Assembly (NCBI GenBank): GCA_026027325.1
Contig: JAMSLZ010000002.1
Span: 1,736,001 to 1,800,000, forward strand
DNA from: Actinomucor elegans
Lineage: Eukaryota > Mucoromycota > Mucoromycetes > Mucorales > Mucoraceae
DNA length: 64,000 nucleotides
Direction of reading: 5' to 3'
Made by a program: the position numbers and the translations under genes. The notes beneath the pieces are model-generated. The model had not been told where the DNA came from. It did not search any database and saw only the letters and a program-made list of their open reading frames with translations. Positions 1-12,624 of the stretch are shown piece by piece. Every line of letters starts with the position of its first letter. Positions within the stretch are counted from its first letter, which is position 1.

Positions 1-570
1 GCAATCATGTTGACACGGACTGATAAATGTCCCTTTTGTGCCTGCCATTGAACAGGCGACTTTAATAATCTTGTTTCTACAAAGGGCATACACACAACAG
101 ATTTTTCTGCGCGGATTGGTTCGGTGGTTGTATCAACCTGGGCTATGAGTTGAAAGCTGCAGCGATAGAAAGCATGATCGATTGCTGGAGGCAATTGTAC
201 CATAGGCATTTGAATGGTGAAAGGGAAAGAATAATCATCATTTTCATCAAGCTTCAAGGTGCCGTTATTTGATTCCCAAAGACATTTTTGAATACTAAAG
301 AGTACATTTCTAGCAGTGCGCATAATACCAGGAGCGATATCAAAAGGTGGAATTGTTTCAACTGCATAGAATATAAGCCGAATTCTTTCCACAGGTGTAT
401 TGGAAGGGTTGAACTTTACGAATCCTTGAATGTTTATCAATACAAGTATTCCAATGCAATTATTATAATATATACACACCTTGAAATACTGATCCGGGGC
501 CATAGACTGGTTGATCTTTGATAGACCAACCAAATTCAGGCAGGAGTTCAATGGACAATGAGGAGGACAT
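1..570 (-). CDS. Arrestin-like protein, N-terminal part (continues past left edge)
   Basis: Two exons are visible: 570-480 and 424 to beyond base 1, joined by a 55-bp GT-AG intron with a clean phase. The reading frame starts MSSSLSIELLPEF and continues through VYGPGSVFQGFVKFN, then PVERIRLIFYAVE and FPFTIQMPMVQLPPAID, and is still open at the edge. The pattern 'GxVxG.V.f....i..I.l.f.g.E', followed by an F-P-F-x-x-x-x-P block, is typical of the arrestin N-terminal beta-sandwich. In fungi such proteins are usually adaptors that link membrane transporters or receptors to ubiquitin ligases. The C-terminal arrestin half and any PY motifs lie outside the window, so the subtype cannot be named. It lies just downstream of CWC15 on the same strand. 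The start at 570 is the first ATG and gives an arrestin-like first strand. Confidence 0.75.
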
Positions 571-746
571 ATTAGACAAATGGTAGAACTTTGAGAAAAA
601 ACAATCTATTTGAAGGATCGACACTTTTATATGATGACGGTATACCCTACAACCGCAGTAAACTGTTTTCTGCCAAAAAATAAGTGTCTAGCCGCAGTTG
701 TGTAACTTGCTTATGTGTCTTTATTATAAGGCTTTATTATATGAAT

Positions 747-1624
747 TTATTGAATATACTTGTGAAGGAATCTTCTATGGAAATCAGAACGCAACATATC
801 GTTAACAAATCTCTTCTTAGGCTTATCATCAAGTCCTCTAGCTTGATTCTTAAAGATAACATCGTCGTCCCATCTATAATATACAACGTACATACGTTAG
901 TGACACAATCAGAGCCAAGTGAATATGTCTTGGCTAATTGCTTACCGTCTTTTCACGCTAAAATCACGTTTCTCAGCGCCAATATTCAACAGAGGATTAC
1001 CCTCCATTGCTTCTTGTTCTTTTGCTGCCTCTTCTTCTTCTCGGGCTTCACGCTCTTGCCTTTCTTTTTCTTCAGCACGTTCTTTACGAATACGTTGTAG
1101 TGTCGCTAGTAGTTCTGCTGCATTATCATCATCATCATCGTCGTCGTCGTCATCATCGCTAATGGCATTTTATCAGCATTTGATTCATCTTGTGCAGCGA
1201 AAATTAAAAATACCTGCTACTACTCCCATCACTATCGCTTTCTTGATCGCTATCATCTTTATCTAATTTCGCCAGCCTTTCAGCCTCTGCCATAAGTTTT
1301 TGTTTCTCTTCATTCGGCTGTTCTTCTTGCTGTTTGATTAATCGCGTTGACGAAGCTCCACCAGCCTTCTCTTCATAGTATTCTTGCTCTGCTCTTCGTA
1401 GCTCTTCCAATAACTCTTCCCTACTTCCGATTTCGTCGGCAGTGCCTTGTCCAGGCTGTCTGAACTTGAGCTTTGTATGTGAGGCAATGTCTCGAGCACT
1501 GTATTGAAAACTGGGTGCTTTACTATCATTACCACGAGCGGGATCAAAGGTGGGACGAGCAGCAGTAGTCTAAGCATATAGATTAGTCTTTTGATCAGCG
1601 TTTGATTTAAGTGTTCATTACCAT
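747..1624 (-). CDS. CWC15: CWC15, spliceosome (NineTeen-complex associated) protein
   Basis: Exons 1624-1622, 1569-1214, 1158-946 and 873-747 total 699 nt, or 232 residues, close to the family's usual ~230. The first exon is only the ATG, followed directly by GTAATG. The N-terminus [13 protein letters not shown], the middle [16 protein letters not shown], a run of about 11 aspartates, and the C-terminal [13 protein letters not shown] ... [14 protein letters not shown] segment are all diagnostic of Cwf15/CWC15. The protein is a mostly disordered component of the activated spliceosome, associated with the Prp19 (NTC) complex in the nucleus. The aspartate stretch sits across the exon 2/3 junction, and the first codon of exon 3 is completed across the splice (AG/C). 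The ATG-only exon is noteworthy because the 5' splice site directly follows the start codon. Identity is very secure. Confidence 0.95.
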
Positions 1625-3242
1625 TTTAGCTAATGTATTCTATCGATGAATGTACAGAGAAAAGAAATGGTGAAAAGCCGAAAAAATTGCAGTTCGTTCA
1701 AGCTGACGTGACATCACCCTCAGGCTCGCGCTTTCAATATTATCTGAATTAGGTAGACCTTTTTTTTAGATCAAATATTGAGCGCATTTTTAATGGCATG
1801 TATCTCACTTTCTCAACATAGTGCTTAAACATAACGTTTCTTCTAGTGTTACATTTATCACTTGGCTTTTCATATAATAAAGAGTAATCTACTATTATAA
1901 AACGCAAATCCAAGGAATGCAGATATAATACAAATATAGCTTGGAATATTAATATAAAGTATTATATAATGTTTATTTTATTCAACATTCAATCAAATTT
2001 TGTAAAAACATTATTAAAAGACTTTATTTATGTATATAAAGATGCATTTCTTTGATGTATTTTGTCAAATCTTGGATTGATTTGTTACTGGTTCATCTCC
2101 GCTGACCAATGCATATCTCTTATTCAATGGTGATGATAAAATCGAAATTTTATCAGATAAAGTGGCTCTTTTGGACCAACTAAGATGGCTGTAAACATAA
2201 TAAGACTCAAGGTTAGTGGGAAAGGATATTCTGAAGCCCAAACAACTCTGTTTCTAAAAAAAAAAAAAAAAAAAAAAGGGGAAGTATCGTTTACCAAAGT
2301 ATAATCAAGGCAAAGAGCTTTGATAGCCATGATCACTAATCTCAACAAGCAATGACATATTAAAAAATACATTTATTTAAATAAATCCAGAAGATAACTT
2401 AACTTTCAGGGCCTATAAAAGATTGTATACTACAACCTGTTGTGTTATTAGAATCTAGGATAGATCAAGTTATGTATAGTTAAAAGAGACTGACCCTTGT
2501 TTAGTGAGTATTATTCAAACTAGGCAAATGGTGTGCTTATACATCAATAAGTAACCCTGAAAAAGTAAGCTCAATCTTGACGACTAATCTCGCAAAGTGA
2601 AGTACTAACAAAGAGCCCAAAAAAAATTGAAAAATATTAAAGTCCTCAAGGAAAAACAAGAGCTGCTAAATATACTTAATTGATAAAAGACTATAATGAA
2701 CTTAGTTTGTCATCAGAAGCCATAATCCTTGTAATTAATATTTCTCAACAAAAAATGTGTTGCTGATATGTTTATTTGTGGAGAGCCTGTAAACAAATGA
2801 CATCCTCCTTTACCCCCCATTTTCTTTTTTTGGATTTGAGAAATTATAATTGGTCAGAAAGGCTCAATTGCTTATGGACCAATAAAAAAAATGGGTACAA
2901 ATTATATCCTATAAATTAATACATAGTAATGCTCGCTTGAGACGTATCTTGTCTATCATCTGCTTTACAAGTGATTTCTTGTCATGAATAGATAAACATC
3001 TTAATAGCTTTGGATACAGCAGCTTTTTACTCCAAAATAAAGCCATTGGTTAATTTTCTATGGTCTAATGAGGAATGGAATATGTACAGGGTCGAATGTC
3101 CGCTGACACGCGAGCATTTATGCCATATGTTAGGTGATCCTGTTACACTATTAATCCCTTTAGGAATAATATGACAGGACTATATTGATCTAATATTTAT
3201 TATTTAGTAGTGTAAGAAGGCTAGAAATCGACAGGGTATTGT
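1625..3242. other. Gene-free gap, AT-rich
   Basis: This stretch lies between the 5' end of CWC15 and the 3' end of the TMEM164-like gene. It holds a 22-base A tract near 2256-2277 and otherwise AT-rich sequence with frequent stops in all frames. The 82-codon minus-strand ORF at 2124-2372 is carried across the A tract as a run of phenylalanines and has no recognisable domain. I find no tRNA A/B boxes and no member of the window's dispersed repeat here. Confidence 0.6.
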
Positions 3243-4348
3243 TTAATGAATCTTTTTAGACTTCTTTTTGATTTGCGCAGCAATGCTTTTACTATTGGAT
3301 TCAGAGGCAAGCTTTTTACGAGGCATGATGGCCAATGCGGTTTCTACACAAATGAAGCGTGTGACGAATTTAAAGAGAAAGGCAGCACCATACATAACAA
3401 TTCTATACAAAGGTCCGAGATCCAACAAAAATTTAACTATTTTTTTTTTTTTTGATTAGTCATTTTGTCTATTCACTACAAGAGTGTACTTACTTGGTGG
3501 AGGAGCAAACATGTAATTCAAATTGAAGCCAGAAACCAAGGAACTGATATGAAGAAGAGGTGTATGGAAGAAACTGTATGAAAAGAATGCCAAAAGCAAG
3601 ATCTCCCTTGACTTGGGTAATACAACATATCTACGACTGTAGATCATGTAAAGAGGCACAATCAATAGCAAAATATGCTCTAACCAAACAAAGAGAGTGA
3701 GTATTTTACATCATATTATTATTATTATTATTTTTACCTGCAAAAAAGTTAAAGGTCTCACCAATCAGAATATGATCTCTGATATCAGGGAAAGCAAGAG
3801 CAGCCAAAGCACCCCACTGCAAATGCAGGTAAATGTTAAAAAAGATGTGAGGGATAGGTGATCTCTTGTTGGGATACACCAAGGTAAAAATTAGCAAGGC
3901 ACCACTCATATGACATGGCTGCATCATAAACCAAACTCGTTTACGGATGATCTTGTGAGTCAAGGTCAATAAAATTGAACAAATAAGAGCAAGCGTCATT
4001 CCTCTCTCGGTCAAAGAGGCTCTACAGGGTGGTTCGAACTGGGTCAACAATTTATAATTCTCGGTACCAGGTCGAAGAAGTCGACGAAATAGAAAAAATG
4101 TGGCAAATGCATAAATAGTAGCGAGAAACATAAGTTCTAAACCATGCTGACGAGGTGCATTATACCTAGAATTACATAGTATAAGTATATTTTGTCTATA
4201 TACACTCTATTTTTTTTTCGGGTTACCAAGAACCATATGAAGACTGTGCCCAGTCAGTCTCCAGAGGAATGTCAGCAGCAATGGCGTGAATCAAATATTC
4301 CACTTTTAATAATGAAGGTTCGATTAATTCCAAAAAGTAATCTTTCAT
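3243..4348 (-). CDS. TMEM164: TMEM164-like multi-pass membrane protein
   Basis: Exons 4348-4227, 4165-3738, 3679-3494 and 3436-3243 total 930 nt, 309 residues. The protein starts MKDYFLELIEPS and carries about seven hydrophobic segments. The middle holds the family signature: RVWFMMQPCHMSGALLIFTL, then YPNKRSPIPHIFFN, HLQWGALAALAFPD, and YMIYSRRYVVLPKS. The tail (MPRKKLASESNSKS, KKKSKK) is basic and probably cytosolic. Metazoan TMEM164 has been described as an ER-type acyltransferase for ether phospholipids with a catalytic Cys/His related to AIG1 proteins; the Cys and His of MQPCHMSG fit that, but function in this fungus is inferred. It is divergent with the RBM-like gene, with only 190 bp between start codons, so they probably share a promoter. 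Confidence 0.82.
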
Positions 4349-4538
4349 GATTCCAAGGGAAAGAAAGGGAAAAAAAAACTTATACTGTAAGTTCGGAAAG
4401 ACAAGGTCATTTTATACACAGAATACATCGGGGGATGAGACAACCCAAACGATTGGTGCGACTCTTAAATATTCAGAGTGAACCTTGGCTCGAGAATTAT
4501 AGCTTTTTTTTTTCCTCTTTTTTTCACAATTAATCCAC

Positions 4539-6023
4539 ATGTCGCATTCATCAAGACATAATTACTCCAATAATACTCGAGATTCTCGAACAAGATCACG
4601 TAGTCCACCTCGTTATCGAACTGATCAAGTACACTAATTGATTCTGCATGGGTATTGAGATTCAACTATTAAATCTTTTCCTTAGAGAAAATACGATGAT
4701 AGACGACGCGGTGACTATAATAGAGAACGTAGCTATGATAACCACCGTGGTAGCAATACACGATATGATGATCGCAGAGGCCACTACAGTGGTTCAAGAC
4801 ATACTGAAAAGCTAGAGCCTAATATCAATGTTGTACTGAGAAATCTACCTGACAAAGCAAGAGAAGTCGATGTATATTTAGTATATCCATATATCAGACA
4901 GTCAATCTAATCCTCCCTACCTACCTTGTAAATGTCTGCTTGTATATGATTAGATTCAAAACAAACTGGATGCTATGGAAGCTAGTGTAGATGATGTATC
5001 ACTTATCAAGGATCGCGAAACAGGCGAGTCAAGAAAGTTTGCTTTTATTCGTTTTACGAGCGTAGGCCATGCTATCCAATTCGTCGAGAAATACCGAACC
5101 TTTGATATGAATTCATTTATTGTTCGTGTTGATTATTGTAAAAAAAACAAGCAAGATGAAGATAAAGAAGAATGGCGCTGTATAAAGGTAAGCACACACT
5201 GAGCTGGTTGATTAGAGAGGTCTAATTACAGTTCCCAAGTGTGGCCATATCAATCTAATGAACCGTCGTGCCTGTGTAGAATGCAAGCAATCTATCCCAA
5301 GTAAGTAATCACTAGTAATCATCTGCTGCTCTATACTCATTGCAATGATGGTAGTAGCTGCTTCTACCGAGAAAAGGACCACGGACACAATTGAAATTAA
5401 TGACGGAACCAGGGATATCTCTGCTGTGCCTAGCAAAATCATCTTACTGCGTCAATTGAACCATTTATCAACAGAAGAATCCATTTTCAACGCTGTGCAG
5501 TCTTTGCAAGGTGTTCAACGAGCCATTTTAATTAGAGACAAGATGACAAAGATGTCTTGCGAGTTTGCTTTTGTTGAATTCGACAATGTTCAAGTAAAGT
5601 AACAAACAAAGCAAATTGCGGACACATACTTACACTTTTATGATTTAGTGTGCTGCTATTGCATTGGAATATGCTCGAGAGCTTTTGACTATAGATGGAC
5701 GTAAGGTACTCGTATCATTTGCAAACCAAGATAGCTTTATTCCAGTGTACGGTCAATCTGAATGGGCCATTGCTTCTGATTTTGTGGATGGATTATGTGC
5801 TTATTGGGATAAATCATCGTATGCTTCAGAATACTCGTTGGCAATTGAACAAGAGAAGCAAAAGCAAGAGGAATTGAGAAAGGCGAAAGAACAAGAAGCG
5901 CAACAAGCCAAGGGAACCCTAGAAGATGATCTAAGTGCCTTTTATGCCGATATGGGCGATTTTGGTGCTGATAATGACAGCAGTACTTTTGATATCTTTT
6001 CAGTTCCTAAACCAAGACAATAA
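4539..6023 (+). CDS. RBM5/RBM10-like RNA-binding protein (RRM - zinc finger - RRM), short form
   Basis: Exons: 4539-4628, 4686-4871, 4954-5179, 5232-5300, 5355 or 5358-5593 and 5649-6023, about 393 residues. An Arg/Tyr/Asp-rich N-terminus leads into RRM1 (NINVVLRNLPDKAREVD ... RKFAFIRFTSVGHA), a RanBP2-type zinc finger (WRFPKCGHINLMNRRACVEC), RRM2 (SKIILLRQLNHLSTEESIF ... EFAFVEFDN ... LLTIDGRKVLVSFA), a helical Lys/Glu/Gln segment and an acidic tail. This RRM-ZnF-RRM order is that of the RBM5/RBM6/RBM10 splicing regulators, but the OCRE and G-patch domains of the animal proteins are absent. The finger has Phe where the first zinc ligand Cys is expected. Splicing at 5180 is uncertain: a stronger-looking donor at 5188 would frameshift the protein. 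The acceptor of exon 5 is a tandem TAGTAG. Role: probably pre-mRNA splicing. Confidence 0.78.
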
Positions 6024-6212
6024 ACACATGTAGATGTTATTAAGAAAAAGCAGATTTACTTTATTTTTTTTTCTTTACAATGATATTATGGCATGAGTAT
6101 TAAGAAGTTTCTGTACAAATTGGAAGAAAAAAAAAGAGAGAGAAAGGGTAATGAAAAGAAGTAGATTCTTTTTATATAGTTGCAAGATGGAATATTACAC
6201 AAATGAAGAAGT

Positions 6213-6566
6213 TTATTTGGAGGAGGTGTACTTGGTGACAGCCTTGGTACCTTCAGAGACGGCGTGCTTGGCAAGTTCACCAGGAAGGATAAGACGAACA
6301 GCGGTTTGGATCTCGCGAGAAGAGATGGTGGAACGCTTGTTGTAGGCAGCCAACTTGGAAGCTTCAGAGGCAATACGTTCAAAGATATCGTTGACGAAAG
6401 AGTTCAAGATGGACATGGCCTTGTTGGAGATACCAGTATCGGGATGGACTTGCTTCAAGACCTTGTAGATGTAAGAGGAGTAGGTTTCACGACGAATGAC
6501 CTTTCTCTTCTTGTTGTCCTTAGGGGCAGTCTTCTTTTGGTCTTTGGTAGGGAGATCAGCAGCCAT
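6213..6566 (-). CDS. H2B: Histone H2B, copy 1 (short, divergent tail)
   Basis: Intronless, 117 residues. The core from [20 protein letters not shown] to the C-terminal AVTKYTSSK is canonical H2B, including the conserved C-terminal lysine that is ubiquitinated in yeast and animals. The tail ([20 protein letters not shown]) is about five residues shorter than, and unrelated in its first half to, the tail of the second copy at 14831. It also has Ile in RKVIRRET where copy 2 has Thr. The start at 6566 is chosen because upstream codons encode a phenylalanine run over promoter sequence. It is paired divergently with H2A copy 1 (486 bp between start codons). A TATA-like element lies near 6628-6636. 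Codon use is strongly biased to C-ending codons, as in other highly expressed genes here. Confidence 0.97.
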   Translation of the reverse strand: MAADLPTKDQKKTAPKDNKKRKVIRRETYSSYIYKVLKQVHPDTGISNKAMSILNSFVNDIFERIASEASKLAAYNKRSTISSREIQTAVRLILPGELAKHAVSEGTKAVTKYTSSK

Positions 6567-7052
6567 ATTGATTGTTAAAGTATATAGTGTGAAGAAGAAG
6601 AAAGGCAAGTTGGCTAGAAATCATTGTATTTATATAGAATCGACTTTTCTGTGACTTTCTTTTCCAAGTAGGTAGCCATTTTTTTTTTCGAGAACATTTT
6701 TGCCCTATGGAATTCTCGAGAAATATGAACAAAACATAGGAAAAAATCGTGAAAACACGTAAAAAACGCGAAATACGTTCGAACTAGACATATTAGAATT
6801 TATATCCTTCATAAAAAAAAATGGGATTTTTTTGTCTATTTTTTTTCCTACACGTCCTGATCGGGGCCTTTTGAGACCATGTGTGCACGCGTAATACAAG
6901 AAAGCGCGTTTTGGGTCTCTAAAAAAAAAAAAAAAAAAAAGCATCGGTAGTTGAATTAACTGATAACCTATATAAACTCGCATTGAACTTTGAAAACTTT
7001 GCTTTTTTCTCCTCAACAAACTCTTTTCAAAGTAATTTTTTTATATACAACA
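6567..7052. promoter_or_regulatory. Divergent H2B/H2A promoter
   Basis: The region between the two start codons holds TATA-like boxes at about 6628-6636 (for H2B, minus strand) and 6969-6976 (TATATAAA, for H2A, 77 bp before its ATG). An ATTCTCGAG element lies at 6712-6720 and AAAAAACGCGAAA at 6761-6773. Both elements recur in the other H2A/H2B promoter, and ATTCTCGA also in the H3/H4 one. The ACGCG core resembles the MluI cell-cycle box of G1/S genes in yeasts; that this drives S-phase expression here is inference. There is an A tract at 6920-6940. Confidence 0.6.
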
Positions 7053-7448
7053 ATGTCTGGTGGTAAATCTGGTGGAAAGTCTGCTTCTGGCTCCAAGTCT
7101 CAAACTCGTTCAGCTAAGGCTGGTCTTCAGTTCCCCGTTGGTCGTATCCATCGTCTTCTCCGTCGTGGAAACTATGCCCAACGTGTTGGTGCTGGTGCCC
7201 CCGTTTACCTTGCTGCCGTCCTCGAATATCTCGCTGCTGAAATCCTCGAATTGGCCGGTAACGCCGCTCGTGACAACAAGAAGTCTCGTATCATCCCTCG
7301 TCACTTGCAATTAGCCATCCGTAACGATGAAGAATTGAACAAGCTTCTCGGTCACGTCACCATCGCTCAAGGTGGTGTTCTTCCCAACATCCACGCCTCT
7401 TTGTTGCCTACCAAGTCCAAGAAGGCTGGTGCTTCTCAAGAGCTTTAA
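7053..7448 (+). CDS. H2A: Histone H2A, copy 1
   Basis: Intronless, 131 residues, [20 protein letters not shown] ... with the H2A core [20 protein letters not shown], the acidic-patch segment and a C-terminal ASQEL. The SQE/SQ motif at the end is the H2A.X-type site phosphorylated by ATM/ATR-family kinases after DNA breaks; in fungi the major H2A carries it. The protein is identical to H2A copy 2 at 13939-14334, and the two genes differ by a single silent base in the last Glu codon. An upstream ATG at 6990 is in frame but its codons lie in the TATA/leader region, so 7053 is preferred. Confidence 0.98.
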   Translation: MSGGKSGGKSASGSKSQTRSAKAGLQFPVGRIHRLLRRGNYAQRVGAGAPVYLAAVLEYLAAEILELAGNAARDNKKSRIIPRHLQLAIRNDEELNKLLGHVTIAQGGVLPNIHASLLPTKSKKAGASQEL

Positions 7449-7879
7449 ATTGGAAAAAAAAGAAACGATTTATAAATACTGTCATCACTATAATATTTTA
7501 GCATTTTTCCTATCTGATATCCCCCTCTAAAAAATCATCTTCCTTTCATATGTAGAATTGATCCTCGTCTTCTCTTTTCTTTTTCGGCCTTTTGTAAATA
7601 AATAATAAAAAAAAGATCTCTTTTTTTAAAGCGAAAATATATGTATTTGGTTTTGATTGTTATGAGGAATGGGTCCAACTATAAAGGTGTATCATTAAGT
7701 CTGACCGGCTTATTTTTAGTGGTGAGAAAAGAGATAATGTTGTTGATTGGTCCTATTGGCCAAGAAAGCAAACTGATAATTATGTATTTTTTTGGTTTTG
7801 ATCTAAGTAAAAAATTATTCATGAACTAATGTGTACTAGACATTAAATGCTTTAGAGCCAAATGAAGATTTTTTTCAGA

Positions 7880-8100
7880 TATTGCGTCTCATTTTGAACT
7901 TGAAATATCAATCAGATGCGATGTTGAGTAAGAATCAATCAAGAGATCTATAGATCATTAGGTTTAGGCCATATGAAATGGATGCAATGTACTGTCCGTT
8001 GCTCAAATGCGATGTATATTTTAAATTTTAGCCAGATAATAGCCTTAGTAGACGCAACAACCCATTCAGAACAATTGTGTATTCAGATGCGATACTAAAC
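7880..8100 (-). repeat. Dispersed degenerate repeat, two units
   Basis: Two reverse-oriented units, with the AGATGCGA core (reverse of TCGCATCT) at 7914 and 8085, 171 bp apart. The first keeps the palindromic GATCTATAGATC end. See the finding on the repeat family for the consensus. Confidence 0.65.
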
Positions 8101-8579
8101 TAGATGAATGTGGAGATGTTCAAAATGAGCACGAAATGGCCCAATTTCAAAAAAAAAAAAATCTCCAGGATTTACTTTAAGGCCCAAATTTTCGATTTTC
8201 CTTTTTTGTAGAGTATGAAAGCAGTATACCTACAAACACTGTAGTTTATATATTTGATAGCATCCAATCGCGTTTTTGCGTGTTTTTCAACTTGAGAAAT
8301 ACATGAATTATAGACATACTTAAAGAATAGGAAAAGATAATAATAATTAAATTTGTACATCATCAAATTGGGTATTGATTAATCTAAAGAATATATTGAA
8401 TTTCCTTAAATCAATGCAATTTACTTAATGAAAGCCTTGTCGTTCTTACTGTCTTAAATGCGCATACAACTCATGTATTTTGTAAGAGGAAAAATACAAT
8501 AAAAATACATTTGCACGCTTTCAAATATATCCTAGCTATATTATTTGCAAATGTGCCTAGAAAATGCCGTTCTCATCAC

Positions 8580-8611
<32 letters not shown>

Positions 8612-8679
8612 GAGAATTTGACCTAAGGATATTCCCTTAAAATTCTTTTCTAAAAATCAGCCGTTTTTAATATTACATT

Positions 8680-8900
8680 TCTCGGCCGATTCTGACCCAA
8701 TATCACATCTGATGACTATTTCAAGCTTAAGATAAGCCATTGCGCCTATCAATGTCTTTATTTGGGTAAAGTGTAATAAGTATCCATTTTATTCGTTTAT
8801 GTCTAATGATCGATAGATCATCCGACTGATCCTTGTCAAATGTCGTATCTGATTAATGGTTCAAGCACAGAAAGGGTTGCTGCATCTATTAGATAGAATT
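8680..8900 (+). repeat. Dispersed degenerate repeat, two units
   Basis: Two forward units, cores ATCACATCTGAT (8703) and TGTCGTATCTGATTAA (8841), 140 bp apart. The second keeps GATCGATAGATCATC upstream and TTGCTGCATCTATTAG downstream. Confidence 0.65.
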
Positions 8901-9676
8901 TTTACATATATCCAGAAACACTCATACTTCCAACTGAAATAAAATACGTCCATTCTATTATATAGGCTGTGCAGTTAGGTTGAAACCTGTAGATATTAAT
9001 CATGTTTGTTTAGGAACGTAACTATATCACGTGTGCATACAGCTCCAGTGGTTTAATATAAAGCTTCTTTACTTCAAAACACATCTCAAAAGTAAAAAAA
9101 AGTCCAAACATATGTTTAATAGTGCAGCGTTCTTAAGTTTTTTTTTTTTTTTTTTTTTTTTCTCGAGAATTCAACTTATTGACTATTGAACTAAGACGTA
9201 AAAGTGTTTGTTTTGATTAAACTAGGCTTAGAGGTACAGGATACCTGATCGTTGCTATGTCAGTGACTGCTATGGCTGCTATGGCTATGAAACGCTAAAG
9301 GCACAATTTAAGGTTTGACATGCAAGGGCAGATCCATTATCCACAAGTGACACGACTTGTTTATGGTTACACATATAAATATAACTAAAAAACGCGACGC
9401 GGTTATAAAATATCCTACAATTCTCAATAATAATAATAATATATATAAAAAAAATGCCCACGGCGCCTTTTTGTAACATTATGTGTGAAATTTTTATCAT
9501 GATTTTTTATTATTATCAAGGAAAAAAAGAAACTGTACAGGGAAAAATAAATCATTTCTTCATTTTAGCGAATAGACAAAAAGTAAAGTTGATTTGGGCG
9601 GTAATATGATATTTAAAAGCTTGCGTGTTTTAATAAGGTGAGATTGTGAAGTGTGAAAGGGTATTCTTTAGATGAT

Positions 9677-10970
<1,294 letters not shown>

Positions 10971-12084
10971 ATATCCTAAATCATCATATACTCAATATCC
11001 CATCTCTATTTTACGCATCTTATTTCCCTTTCGCCTTCTCTAAATCAAACTCGGTGACAATCAATTCTTTATTGCAAGTTCAGCATTCTGTATATAGCTT
11101 TACTTTAGCTTTTTGGTCTTTGCCATCAAAAACTTAAAATAATAAAATACTTTTTTTACAAGAATATCCATTCAATCAGACCATATAAAGTAAAAAAGAG
11201 TGTGATACGATTAATTGTTTGTGATTCGTTCCATAATTCGCTCCTTGAAAACGCGTGTCGCAAACACTATAGCCATTCGTTTGACATTGTGAAGCCTTAG
11301 ATTTCATTGTATGACGGAGTTTGAATATACCTCTCGGTAAATGTCCTTGACAAAATTCCTCGAAATAAACAGTTGTGTCTAATTCAAGAACCAACAAAGA
11401 TATAGCTTTAAGTTTGGGTTAACCTATAGAAACGTTTGAGTTGTCTCCAGTATTTAAAGCCATGCAAATGAGTGTCAAATTGAGCAAATGCTAAAGAGCA
11501 CCATTTAAAATAAACTCCTTTTTCCATAGATTTTATTAAGTATCTAAAATACACCTTGTGTATCGGACTTTATATTGTGATACTCATTTTTTGAGGAACA
11601 AATTTTTGACCTGGACCTTGGAATTGATTATTGATTACGCTAACTTCATTGGCTGTTCGAGATAGAAATAACCGTCCACCATTATTCTCAACTTAAATTC
11701 TTCAAATGAAGCTACCTTTTCTAAACTAATAGCCAAAAACGAAGCTTCAGTCTTTAAGTCTAGAATGCATATAAATTCAAAGGCTTTAGTTTTAATAAAC
11801 CGGTATTTATTTCCTTAAGCTGGATGAGAAAAACTCTAGGAAACTCTAATACGATACTGTTTTAATCCTCTGAATGAATACTTCCTTTCACTGTTTTACA
11901 AAACGCACATCATTCGAAAAAGTATGTAATTGTCTACAGATCATATTAAAACATTAAAGATCCAGTTTCACTCTGCCGTTTCTATATGATGATTTTAGTT
12001 TTCAAGTACACTTTCTGAGCTTGATACAATCCTAGCTTGAAAATTGATATGGCTCACTTACAAAACTCATAGAATCACAATTGA

Positions 12085-12170
12085 TCTCTATATAATGCCG
12101 CATCTGATTCGTATTCCATGCCCAGAATAGGCATCTGCAGCGAGAATGGCCATCCATTTGACCTTAAACA
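12085..12170 (+). repeat. Dispersed degenerate repeat, single unit
   Basis: GCCGCATCTGATTCGTATTC at about 12097, followed by a degenerate 'CATGCCCAGAATAGGC' segment, matches the window's dispersed repeat. Confidence 0.5.
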
Positions 12171-12624
12171 GAATGAATATCTAGTATACTTCGTCAATTT
12201 ATAGCATCCATTAGTGAATTGACAGTAATGCTCTCTTCTTGCTTAATTGCAAGCTACGAGATATACCGCTTTATTTATTCTCTCTCTCTCTCTCTCTCTC
12301 TCTGATTATATATTTATAGGTTAGAATTTCCGCTTCCCCAATGATAACAACAGTGGAGCATAATCAAAATGTAAAGTTCAGACTAAATGAATCAACTAAC
12401 GATTATGATTCTTAGGTGCTATAATCTTCGATCTATCCTACCGGTCAATGACCAAACTCTTCATCACTAGATTACTTGTCTAGACACCATTCAAGATTGA
12501 ATTTGCAAAAAACAAAAAGGGTATGCTGTTATTACAGAAAATGTTTCATTCGATAAGCTAACCATATAAACATCTTAATATCTAGTTGTTTGGATCATTC
12601 AAAGTTAAAGAATTAATGCTTTTG

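Larger units (their letters stand above)
7449..9676. other. Gene-free gap inside the histone cluster
   Basis: This lies between H2A copy 1 and the 3' end of H3. Close to the H2A stop there is an AATAAA-rich 3' end region near 7590-7620. Further on it contains four repeat units (separate entries), an A tract of 29 bases (8580-8608) and a T tract of about 24 bases near 9138-9161. ORFs at 7641-7829, 8172-8366 and 9285-9500 have no recognisable domain and are taken as chance. Confidence 0.6.

Noticed and set aside
3091..3115. GGGTCGAATGTCC as a tRNA B box
   Set aside because: Does not match the GGTTCGANNCC consensus, no A box lies at the right distance, and no cloverleaf forms.
7060..7314. ORFs overlapping the histone genes in other frames (also 7110-7310, 9653-10093, 14073-14327, 14077-14277, 14819-15322, 6264-6578)
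   Set aside because: They are frame and antisense shadows of conserved histone coding sequence; their 'conservation' between copies only reflects the duplicated histone DNA.
7449..7620. Animal-type histone 3' stem-loop after the histone stop codons
   Set aside because: No hairpin like GGYYYTTYTNARRRCC is present after any of the six genes; AATAAA-like words suggest ordinary polyadenylation.
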